From Ectocarpus siliculosus (lineage: Eukaryota; Sar; Phaeophyceae; Ectocarpales; Ectocarpaceae): DNA of 51,792 nucleotides. A program made the position numbers and the translations under genes. This document shows positions 21,712 to 33,700 of the stretch, piece after piece. The notes below the pieces were generated by a model. That model did not search any database, was not told where the DNA came from, and saw only the letters and a program-made list of their open reading frames with translations. Positions within the stretch are counted from its first letter, which is position 1; every line of letters begins with the position of its first letter. The DNA lies in NCBI GenBank assembly GCA_000310025.1, contig FN649733.1, positions 1,788,422-1,840,213 on the forward strand, given 5' to 3'.

Positions 21712-24700
21712 CACGACATTTCCGCATTTCATCACGTTCCGACAACACCCGCATGACGCACAGCTAGAAGATGGAGAGTCGAGGCTGTACACGCCAACCG
21801 CCGTTCGTGGTGGTGCTGGTATATCCCACGTGCGTGTGCGTGTGTGTTATTTCTCCGCGAGCACGCCACTTCTCTTACGGGTGGTTGTCATGTACCATGC
21901 TTGAGCAAGCATTCAGTTCCTTGTTTTACAGCAATGTACAACAGCAGTCAAACACCGAGACGCTACGATCGACCACTGGTGTATGTATGATCGCGAACGT
22001 CGTCCGTGTTTGGCTTTCCTGCTCCATGAACATTGGACCACATGTATCGGGCAGGAGGCTCTCTGCCCAATTTGTGTGCAGCTGTGTGCATACATAGATT
22101 CCAGCCTCGGTAAGCATTGTTCCGGTGCAATCGGCCCTCGCATTGCGGATGAATTTTTTTCTTGTCTGCAACAACGCACGGGTAGCGTGCTTCGACCCAA
22201 TCGCATGCAAGGCTACCGGAGCCGCGCAGAACTTATGTGACGCTCGTAAGTGTGCCGAGCAACCCCCGGGGGTAGAAGAGGAGCCTGGTGAAAAAAAACG
22301 CTTTTGCAACTTGGAAACCCGGTTAAAGCCACGAGCAAGCGTAGTGGTTCGCCGTTCATGGTATGTGCAACACTACAAGTGGACACTATCGGAAACTCCC
22401 CCTTCCCTATTTCTTCGTATTTTCCCCTGAGTGTGGAGTGTTCCGTTTTCCTGTCCCTTAAATGCTGGCTCTCGTACGGCGCGCTGCGTGGGTGCTCTTG
22501 TGATCCCGCTGCCTCTCGCTCGATGCAGTATCCTCACCTGATCTACCGAGAATCGGGGATGTTTGCCCCCGGAAAGGGTTTCCTGGAGATCGGAGCCGGA
22601 GGGGGGGACGGGGAGAGCTTCATCCGCTTGAGCGAACTCCAGTTCGAAGCGGTGAGTTTTTTTTTTCTTTTTTGCATGTTTGTTTTTGTTTCGTTCGGGT
22701 GTGAGGTGTGGGTAAGAAATCGCAAGTGACGGGTGAAGACGACGACCTTGTTCTTCCAGCACGGACGGCCGGTTTGTGCTGGAAGAACAGAATCAAATCA
22801 AGGAGGTTTTTACCACACCGCGTCCTAGACAAAGGGTGCGCCCACCTACCTCACCCGATGTTGATAATTTTGTCAAGGCTAGTGTAAGATGGTTTGTTCG
22901 TGGTTGAGGGTTGCTTGGTGTCCATTCCTCTCTCTCCCACACGCGGCGGCCGCCGCGACGGGCGACCGGCGGCCAGGGGCGAATCTCTCGTCGCCCGCGG
23001 CTTGTGGTTTCCTTCTTTCGGTCGGGGTATTGGCGTTGTCTATCTAGTCAGGTAAGGGCAAGGTGACTGCCACCGGCTCTGCTGTCCACCCGGGTCCCCC
23101 ACCTCCTACTTTGACGGTGTCGGTGGGTAGTGCGGCGGAAGGACAGGAGGCCCTAACGAATCGAGGCTCGACACGGACGGTTTCCGCACCACAACCAGAC
23201 TTGGTCGGTTAGATTTCCCGGAACTCCCCCAAAAGGCTTTGCTTGAGTTTGTTTTTCCTGTGCGGTTGGTTTTAATTCCAATCCCCTCCACAAGCATTGT
23301 GTTGACTGTGAAATCGTGAACACGTTGATTCGTTCCTTTGTTGTTGCACGTGAAGTTGTTTCTAGGTTTTTCGAGCGATGCTTTAGCTGCTCAATACATG
23401 TTAAGATGGCTGTTTGGTGGGACGATGTTTCGACGTTCTGTGTCTTGCGAGGTGAATAAATACATATCCTCTTTGTTAATCCTCGTTCCTCGTTGCGCGG
23501 CAAAAATGCCATTGCTCGTGTATTTGGTGCTTAGAGTCAAGCTTTGGGCCATTGGTTGCTACTTTATTACGCTGCTGTACACGTTGAGCTGCCGGTTTTG
23601 TTTGATGAAGCTTTTTTTCGATGTGTGTTTTTGCACGGTGAAGCATTTCTCCTCCTTTCGTCTCCCTTTGGGTTCTCTTCCGCAACTAATAATAAATGCC
23701 TCAGGATGGCACCGGTCTATGTTCGCCAGCGGAACAAGAGATCAACTGCCCGAAAGAGGTCGGGCACGTCGAGCTCGCTATTTTCGAGCAGAAAAGGTGA
23801 AATCAACTCGACTGCAATGCAACAACTGAGAAGGTCTTCTCTTTTCTTTTTTTTTTTGTTCCTTCGTGCTTTGATGAACTTGGGGCGGGTTGTGCTGAGT
23901 GTATTTAGTTGGTTACTTCAGGTAAGACGAATGCCAGGGTTTCAAAACTTGGGCAGTACAAGAGAAGTTTCGGGGGAAACAGGCGAATGGAATGCAAGCC
24001 TAGAGATTTCTCGAAGACAAAGAAATAAATGGAGGGTAGGTGCCATATATAAGACACCGATCATTGGCTTCTCCAGTGTCCCAGTTGACCGCAAAGCACC
24101 CAACGGCTGAAATTCACCACGGCCACCCCTCCCGCCAACGTGGATGCGTCCCATCCCCAACCTGTTCACCGTCGTCCTCGTCGTTCAGCTTCGGGCACGT
24201 CGGCGTATCGGTGGACGACATCAAGTACTACTGCTGCGACAACACCGCCCAGGCGGTAGGGGCGTGTCACCCGGACCAGGCCGACTCTCTGCTGCTCCCA
24301 GGTACAAGTTGGGGCGGGCGTTTTACAACTCCGTATTCGACGTGGCTTTTTGGCAAGTCTGAAAGGCCGACGCTCGCGGTAGTTAGTGGGAGGACGGAGC
24401 CCCCACAGGGGGCCCGGTCATGACGACGGGTTCAACCGCAGTGGAGGAAATTTTAGGTTGGTTAGTTCGCCGCCACTATTTGGCGGCAACCGACGCATGT
24501 GGCATATCGAGGAGGCCCTCCTTACAGCTGCTCGTCGGGCTGGCCAGTACTTTTGGGAACTACTGCAACGCGCCTGCTTGCGTACCTGCTGGCGCCACCC
24601 GAGTGTGCTGCGCTTGTGCTGACCAGCTCCGCGTCCCCTGTTGTGTTTGGCGCCCCCCGAGTGTTGCCGTTTGTTCGGCCTCGATCTGGTGGCCTTGTTG

Positions 24701-27700
24701 TTGCCGATGGTGCTGCTGTTGTTGCTGGCATCATCGTTAAAAACGTCTTTGTTGTTTTTGATGTATTTTCCTCGTGATGCATGTTTACCGCCCTGACCAC
24801 TGCTGTCGCCTTTGCGCAGACCCGGCGGAAATCTGGTGGCACGAAAAGCTGTCCATCATCCCGGGCATCCCTGCGAGACTGGAACACAGCGATCTCTACA
24901 GGGTGAGCAAATAATATGAAAAAATAGGAGGGAGGAGGGCTGTCTGGGGCATTTGAGAATGGAAGACAGAGCGGCGAATTTTTGTGTAAGGCAAGCAGAG
25001 GCCCATTCCGGTGCCATAAACGCAGGTCTGCCGGAAGATGACACACCCCCTGTGGACCGATTTTCTGTATAGTTGATTTCTCCACAGCAGAAAGAGTGAC
25101 GGTGCCGAAAATGGCGGGCGGTGGAGCTGTCTCGTCGAGAGCTTTCCGAAAACGTATCCTCGTGTCATTTATGCATTCTCTTGCAATATTCGTGGAGGAA
25201 TCGAGCGTTGAGAATCGGCCCAGGGGGTGTGGTATCTTGTGTCGCATCGGTCCGTTTCGTCGGCGGCGGAGGGCCGGCCTTACCTATAGGGCTGACTAAC
25301 GTCAGCAGTGGTTACTTTCAGCGGTTGTAGCCTTCTTATTTGTTTCGTTTGTTCGTAACAGTGTTCACGTTCAGCGGTTGTAGCCTTGGCGTTTCATTCG
25401 TTCGGCTGCGGGCGTCCCGCTTGAGGATGTTGGGACTCTCGGCGATGGCGACGCGCGCTAAGCGGCAGGGGTGTGGTTGCGCCAGGGTCATGACGATTTC
25501 GAGCGTGTGTGTGCGTGTGCGTGTGCGTGTGCGTGTGCGGTCACTTCTAGCTTGCAACGCCCCGCGTTCACCACCTGACTGTTGAAAATGCTGGGAGATG
25601 TTGTACCCCCCACACGCTCTTTGGATCCACGGGGTTCTTTGTTGTGTGTGTTTGTGTGTTTGGGTTCTACGCCGCAGCAAGGTGACCAAGCTTTCTAATC
25701 CGCGGGCTCTACGTCTACGTTTCTTCAATAATTACGATCGACCGCACTTGTACATGTGCAGCTGATGAATGCAAAAAAAAAAACGATCGTCTGACGCAAC
25801 ACTGAAGTACCCAGCGTGTGCTTTGGGCGGGGGGGTTGGAGATGCGACCATTCCTTGTCGCGTCCCCCCCATGATCGAAAAACCTTGGGTGTGTCCCACC
25901 ACTGTCTTGTGAGAAGATTGGGTCAGGGAGAGGTACACCCCAGCCATTGGTCCTGGTCTCTGGCACATCTAACGGCGAGAGCCCGTGCATTCTTGCTGCT
26001 AGAGTGCATTTGGTTTGATTTCGATCTTGTTTTCGCTGTTACTGCTGCTGCTGATGCTGATGCTGTTGTGTTGTTGTTTATCCGAAAGGTGCCTGAGACT
26101 GGTATGTACGTAGTCCTGGTGGCCAACTGCAACCAGAGGACGGGATCGATCTTCATCAACGGCCACAGCGAGTGGAAGAATCCTTACGGTAGGCGCTCAC
26201 CAACACCTACCGTCGGTCGATTTTTTGTTTCCTTGCTTCCGTTGGACCAAGACAGCAACAACAGAAAAACGTTCTTTCAGCAGTACTTCTTTGGTCGACC
26301 GGTGATGTCTTCCTTGCCCGCACAGCTATTTTGGCATCGTGTATGATTGGCGTCCCCTCTTTCCTCCTTGAGGTTGTCCCCTGTGGATGCTGGAAACCCC
26401 GTGGTGGGTGTGGGATCTTAGTCAGACCGTGTCTTGCTCCTAAGGCTTACATAATTTGCAGGACTAGTACTGTACTTCTAAGGTAGCGACGTCGGTCGTC
26501 AAAAGGTCACACTGCATCTTCCCGAGCATTCGTCCAATGTTTTTGTTGCTGACTGGTGTATAGTAGCTTGTGCCAACTGCTTGGCTGGCCCTTTGTTGAT
26601 GCCCACATAGAATTGAATCACGGTACCACATCTAGTGCTTGGGTTTCGGTTGTGCGGTTGTGAGAGACTTTGTAGAAGTGCCAAGGAACTCGGTCTCTTG
26701 CCGCTAGTAAGGTGGAACCGGGCACTGAAGAGGGAGTGTCCGTGGGGAGAGCCCAGAAACGGGATTCCGCATATGAAGATAACGATGGTAGCAACAAAGC
26801 CAACAACCAGCAGAAGCAGCAGCGGCAGAAACGATTGGCCTTCACGGAGTGGCTCGTGCACCCACGCGGCGGATCCATCCCCTTTGGCTCCCTGCTTCAC
26901 CGGCATGCTTTTCCCCTCGTCTCCCCTCATCTACTACACCATTGCCCCTAACTCTCGCTTTTTTCCATTTTTTATTTTTTATTGTCCGTTGTTTTTTGTG
27001 GTCAAAGGGTACCTTCCCGGCACGTCTTACGGCGACCTCCCATTCTTCTTCTGTCTGGCGATCGTTTATCTGTCCCTCGGCGTCATCTGGATGATCGTCT
27101 GCATGGTGAACATCAAGGTGCGTCCGTCCACCCGTCCTTCAGGGTTCGGACAACGCTATAGAGAGAGCGGCATGCTTCTCTATCGATTAATAGCAGAGAT
27201 CATGCTGGTTGTCTAGGAACTGCAGAGTAGGGTAGATGGCACGTTTTGTGCTGTCTCTTCTCGTCATCCTTGCGTAGTCATCCCCGCTGCTGTTGTTTGT
27301 CTTCCTTGGAGGAGGAGTTCTCGCCATGCTCAACCCCAAGCTAGGGTGCGTGCTGTGCTGAGCATGCTCTAGGATACCGCGTCCCGTCCCGGTACAGTAT
27401 TCCGTTCCATGTTCCCGGATGCAACGTCCCCGTCCGTCCATGTTTTCCTTGTAAGTCCCCACTTTCGGCTGCTTGGTTTCCCATGCACAGGATCTGCTGG
27501 CGGTACAACTCTGGGCCTCGCTGGTGCTGTTCCTTGGCATGGTGGAGACAGGGGCTCAGTACTTCGACTACAGGTACGGCGGGTTGTACACGGCAATGCT
27601 TGCGCCCCCCAACCTGGTGGGTTGTCCCCCATAGAAATTCCCTCGGGAAGAAGCAGCCTGCTTGCTTGTTTGGCCCCAAGAGGGTGAGTTGCGTCAGAGG

Positions 27701-30700
27701 GGGGGGGGGGCACTATAATCTGTACCGAGGAAGACCAGCGACACCCCGTTGCCAGAGGCGTGGCCATGCCTCGTAGCCGGTAGCAGACGCTTCTCAGCAG
27801 TGGCGGAGCTGAAAACCGGGCCGCCTCGCAAAGTCTTGGCCATCTCTTCGAGTAATAGCTATCTGGGGATCATTTCAACAGGACCTGCCTCATTATCGAG
27901 CGTTGCCGCCCGGCCGGTACGGCAATCGTTTTGTGTTCTGTTCCNNNNNNNNNNNNNNNNNNNNNNNNNNNNNNNNNNNNNNNNNNNNNNNNNNNNNNNN
28001 NNNNNNNNNNNNNNNNNNNNNNNNNNNNNNNNNNNNNNNNNNNNGCCGGTACGCCAATTTTTTTGTTTTTTTTTCCCAACCGGTTGACCCCCCCCCCCCC
28101 CCCTCCCTCTCCCCCGCCCTATTCACGCAAAAAAGGGAGTGGAACCTCGAGGGGACAAGAGGGGTAGGAGCCAGGTGTTTCGCCATCATCTTCGGTGCGG
28201 CGAAGCGCTCGTTGTCTCTGTCGCTTGTCCTGATGGTGTGCATGGGGTACGGCGTGGTGCGGCCTTCCCTCGGGCGCGACGTGCACAAGATCATGGCCAT
28301 GGCCCTCATCTACTTCCTCTCCTCGGCGGTAAGCCTGAAACCGTTTCCTCCTCGGCGATACAGGAGTTAGTCGTTGTCCTCTCCTCCGCGGTGCAGTATG
28401 CACATGTCTCAAATGCTCTCCTCGCTGTTGGTTTTAATCCTTGCCTCGGTGGTAAGTCTAATATAGTATAGTATAGAACCCCGCTCACTGCGCGGTAGAG
28501 TTAGTCTTAGTATATATTAATGCAATCCTCCGCGGTAAGTGTGATAACGTTCCTCGGCGGTAAGCTTTATTCCTCTCCTTGGCGGTAAGGCTAAAACCAT
28601 CTCCATAACGGTAAGTCTTAATCCTCTCCTCCATGGTACCAACGGTCAAAGTCTTCGTCCATTCCTCGGCGGTAGGTCTAAACCCTCTCCTGGCGGTATG
28701 TAAGTTCAAGCCACGCGTATACTTTCATTTTTCTCCTTGGCGGTAAGGCTAAAACCATCTCCATAACGGTAAGTCTTAATCCTCTCCTCCATGGTACCAA
28801 CGGTCAAAGTCTTCGTCCATTCCTCGGCGGTAGGTCTAAACCCTCTCCTGGCGGTATGTAAGTTCAAGCCACGCGTATACTTTCATTTTTCGTGGTGCTC
28901 TCGCAGCGCACACGCTTGGTCTGAGGACTGGTCTTGCATGTTTGTGTGCGTGTGTTTTTTGTGTCTCGCCCTGCTCTATATTACGTCGGTAGCGACACCG
29001 TCTTGTGTTTTGCTTCTCTCTCATCCCTCCCCCCAGCTATGGGTGGCGTTTCGAGCTAGCGTGGACGTCGGGGACAAGGACTTCGCCACTCGAGCAGGCG
29101 TTAACGCGGCGGCGATGTTGGTTTTCGTCAATGCGACCATCATGGTTATCTTCTTCATGTGGACGATCCAGGTGCGCTTTTAACCTTGGGCGAAAGAAAG
29201 CCTCGGCGGTGCCCCCCCCCCCCCCCCCCCCCCTTTAGAGTCTGACAGTTGTTGGTGTTGGTGTTGTTGTTGTTGTTGTTGTTGTTGTTGTCTTCACATT
29301 AAAAACCGTTCCGATCTCTCTCTACCCAGTACCTTCGTATGTCCGTACTGATCCAACACTCGACGCGATCGATTCCCGTGGTCACAGGTTAACTTACCCT
29401 AAAAAGGTACACTCAAATAAACTGGCCCCGAGGGGTCCGCAAGTCAATAGAAATCAACGACAGATATTCTGGGATCCTCCGCTCCCTCTTCACGCTATGC
29501 GGGGTATCAACTGAGATTAGCAGTCACTATCTATCATGGGCCGGAGAGAAACAGGCACACTCCCTTGGTTCAATCTTGGTACTTCACAACGCAAGCAGAG
29601 ACAAGTCCATTTGGCACAGAAAAAGAGAGAAAAAAAGAGAGAAAAAAAAAAAAAAAGAGAAAAAAAAGGAGAAAAAAAAAAATGGAAACCGTAAGGAGAA
29701 GAGAAAATAAATGAAAATAAAATGAAAAAATGAAAAAAAGGGCGAGGACAAAGAGGGACCAGGCCGAAAAATAACAGGAAGTATGAGGCAGAACAAGGCA
29801 CACGGTGGAGAGACCACTTACGAACAAGCAAACACGCAAACATGGCCACCAACCAGCGATACATTGTAATGGTACGAAATCACTACTACTGGGGGGTTGG
29901 TGCAATGGTGCAGCGTTGGGGGGGGGGGAATTGGCGAAAAGAAATTCAATCCGGCACGTGTCGTGCCACTCGGTCCGTCTCTTCTCGTTTGCTTTCTTCC
30001 CTTGCCGTCTCGTCCGTCTCCTGCCCCCCTCCCGCCCCATTGGTTGTTGGCTTGTGGTTTCGTTTGAGCGCTCGTTGTCGGCTGGCCTCTTCTTCCTTCT
30101 CGTGCCAGGAGGTCATGAACCTCTCAGCTCCCTGCAGCACCGCCGCATGCCAGGGTACTCCCCCCTCCACCTTCGCGGCTTCCGTCCACCTTGACTTCGG
30201 TGCCGTGTCTTTCGGTACGAGAATTCCGAGACAACTTGGGTCGGTTTTCGTAGATCCGTGGTCAGCCCCGAAGGCCTTCAGGTCGTCGAGCACACACTTC
30301 GGCCAGTTCTGTTCCTGTCCCCCCCTACGTGGCTTCTCCCCCCCCGCCAGCTCGCCGAGCATCAGTCGTTTCGGGAGTCGCCCGTCCGGCTGCCTTGCCA
30401 GTGCTCCTGCGAACAGTAGGCGTCGTTGTCGGATCGTGGCTTCAACGCTCTGGCATTCGACCCTCTTCAGCGTCTGGGCGTACGAGAGCTGCCGGTAGGT
30501 GTCTGTCTTGCGCTTGTACCCGATAACTCGAAGGAGCAGTCGGTGGTGTGTCGACCGCAGCGTCTGATAGTGGCCGCTGAGTGGTGACCATGTCATGCAG
30601 CCGTACAGCAGTGCCTCCATCGCCTCCGCCTGGAGGAGGCGGATCTTGAGTCGGAATGGCGCTTTCGGTCTGTCGAAGAGCTCCTGGCCATATCGCCTGA

Positions 30701-33700
30701 GGCACGCCCACGCTCCTCTGCTCCTGTAGCTGATCTCCCGGGTGAGGTCGCCATGTTCGTTGACGAGGCCACCGAGGTACCGGAACTCGGTCGTCTGGGC
30801 GTATTTCTGTCCCGCGGCTTCGATAGTCAGAAGTGGAGGAGGAGGCGGGGGGGACTGTGATGTTGCAGTCGGCTTGTCCTTCGCGCGCATCAGGAGCGTC
30901 TCCGTCTTCTTCTCCGACACCGTTAGCCCGAACTCTCCGAACACCTCAACGATGATGGTCATCATTCTCGCCAGTCCTTCTGCAGACCTCGATACGACGC
31001 CGGCATCATCGGCATACAGCACCCCCCATACTGCCCTCCGTACTCGGTCAAGGGGTGTCTCCTCCCCCCCCCCCGCTTCCGTCTTCCCCTCCTCCAAGCA
31101 CACCAGATTCCGCAGAACAACATCATCCTCGCTGAATCGGATAACGACGACCTCGAGGACCTCGGCGAAGAAGATGTTGAACAGCAGTGGGGATAGCACA
31201 CATCCTTGTCGCACACCCTGTGTGACGAAGAACCAGTCCGATAGTTCTCCGTCGTCCATGCGCACCCGGGCCCGCATTCCATCGTGGAATTGGCGGATGA
31301 CGGCGATCATCTCATCAGGAATCCCGGCCCTGGCCAGCACCTTCCATAGAATCTCTCGGTCCACCGAATCATAAGCCTTCTTCAAGTCGACGAAGCACAT
31401 GTAGAGCGGTATTTTCTTTCTCCGCCCCAGCTCCTGGAGGCGGCGCACGACAAACAGCATGTCGACGGTGGATCGCCCGGGTCGAAATCCGCACTGTTCC
31501 TCCGGGAGGATGTTGTTGGCTTCGCAGAAGGCGCTTAGACGGTTGGTGATGATCTTGATGGGAACCTTGCCTACGTGAGATAGTAGCGAAATCCCTCTGT
31601 AGTTGTTACAGTTGGACCGGTCACCCTTCTTGTACAGCACCTTGATGGTTGCGTCCTTCCACTCTTGGGGGATATCTCCTCCGTTCCACACCTTGACGAG
31701 GATGGTATGGAGGTGTCTCAGGACAACGGGTTCGTCGTCATCGATCTTGAGCAATTCGGCAGGGAGGGAGTCATGGCCGGGTGCCTTCCAGTTCTTGAGG
31801 CCTTTCGCTGCCCGTGCCACCTCCTCGAGGTCTGGCACCTCTCCCAACCGTTGAGTGTCACGTGTCGCTGGCCGCTGCGTCACTCGTTCGATGATGTCTG
31901 GGTTCAGGGTGGGGGATTTGGTGTTGAGTAGGGTGCTGAAGAATCTCGCCCACCTTTGGAGGATGTCGTCCCTGTTCCGGAGCAACACGCCGTTCTCATC
32001 CGCGACGAACTGCTGTCCCCCCGCCTGTCTCCCGCTGAGGCCCACTGATCTCTTGAGGTGTTGGTACAGTCCTCTCATGTCGCGATCTTTGTAGATTGCT
32101 TCGAGTTCAGTCACATATCCGTCCAGGTGGGCATAAATGCCCGTTTCGACTGCTGTAGCCACTCCCTTACACGCTGCTTTGAGAGTTCTCCACGTTGCTG
32201 GGTTCCAGTTGCCCCTCATCGCCCGGCGCGCTTCCCGCCGTTTGGTAAGGGCCTCCTCCAGCACTGCTCTCGTCTCTGGGTTCTCACACCACTCCTGCGT
32301 GCGGCGTCTCCGCGGTTCCTCCCCTAGGGTCGTCCGCGCTGCTTCGAGGAGAGCATTGGTAAAGTCGGTCGCCAATTCCGCGGCGGTGATTGTTCGCTCA
32401 TCCAGTCGTGTGTCGAGGTTGAGGAGGAACCGATCAGTCACCGCACCCCGTGCTGCTTCGAACTGCAATTCCCGTCGGTTGAATTGTTGCTGTTTCGGTT
32501 TAGTCCAGACTGCACGGTTGTGGGCAAGCCTGCCACCGAGGTTGACGGTGGCTACTACCATGTTGTGGTCTGAGTCTGCTTTGACTGGGCGAACCGGCTG
32601 GGGGGTGACAACCACGTTAGAAACTCGGCCGTGATGTGCCTGCCTTGTCAGGATGTAGTCAAGTCGCTTGCAATCGTTTCCCGACACACCGTTGTATGTG
32701 TGCCATATTCCGCCCTTGCGTGTCTCGAAGAACGTGTTCGTGAGAGCTAACCTGTTTTCCGTGGCGAAATTCAACAGCAGCATGCCATTGTCGTTGAGCT
32801 CATCACGCCCGTACATTCCTATTACCCTTCCGTCCCCTCCGTCCAACCAATCTCCCGTCCGCGCGTTGGCATCCAATAGAACATACACATATTCTTTGGA
32901 AGGGATCCTCCGCACGAGACTGTCAAGTTTTCCCCAGAACGCGCGCTTGCTGTCGGCGGTTGAAGGTTCGGTTGGAGCATACGCGGCTACGAAGTTGACC
33001 GCTCCACGGTGGCCTGCCAACAGAAACCTCATGGCCATAAGGCGTTCGTCGATAAACTCCGTAGTGAACGTGGATGTCTTGCACAGTGACTCTTTGACGG
33101 CTATCCCCACACCATGGACTCCACCAGTCTCCGTGCCACAGCAGAACACCCGGAAACCCGCTGCTGCAAATTCCGTTCGACCTGCCCTCCGTGTCTCCTG
33201 CATTCCTACCACCGATACGTTTTGTCTCGCTGCCTCGTGTAGAATGCTGTAGGCTCGCCCGTATCCATTGGCCCCGTTTACAGCCAAAGTCCGCACATTC
33301 CAGGTTGCTACCCTAAGAAGTTGACCCTGCTGTCTCTTTCGCGCGGCGCGCGCTGCTCTCTTAGCTAGCCTACGCGCCGCCCGACCCCTCCTTCTCCTCC
33401 ATCTCCCCCTCTTTTTTTGTTTTTTTGCTATTTTTTTGCGAACACTCGGGCTAATGTAACAGTTATCCCGGTTCTTGCCTTGTTTCCCATAGAGTTGTCT
33501 TCTTGTCCCGGAGCGGTGTGGCCTTCCATCTCTGGACTCTCTCCTTTCCTCTCTCTGGGGCATACCCCCACGGCGTGCGGTCACTCCGCCACCCTCACCG
33601 TGCTCTCTGCTGCTGCATAACCCCGGTGTCCAAGCCGGGGCGTTAGGATCCAGCCTCATTTTGCAGCTACCAAAGCTGGCGGTTCACGAGCTACCCCGAT

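Noticed and set aside
27870-28370. Open frames spanning the 100-N gap
   Set aside because: Unknown bases and duplicated contig ends; only 28175-28328 within this area is a real exon.
29172-29400. Possible small exon after 29171 (TACCTTC before GTATGT at about 29329)
   Set aside because: Phase is wrong for the following exon, and joining 29171 directly to 34511 gives the spacing expected for TMEM87-family helix 5 and the following loop.
30742-32634. Several long + strand frames within the LINE
   Set aside because: Antisense shadows of the intact minus-strand reverse transcriptase frame.
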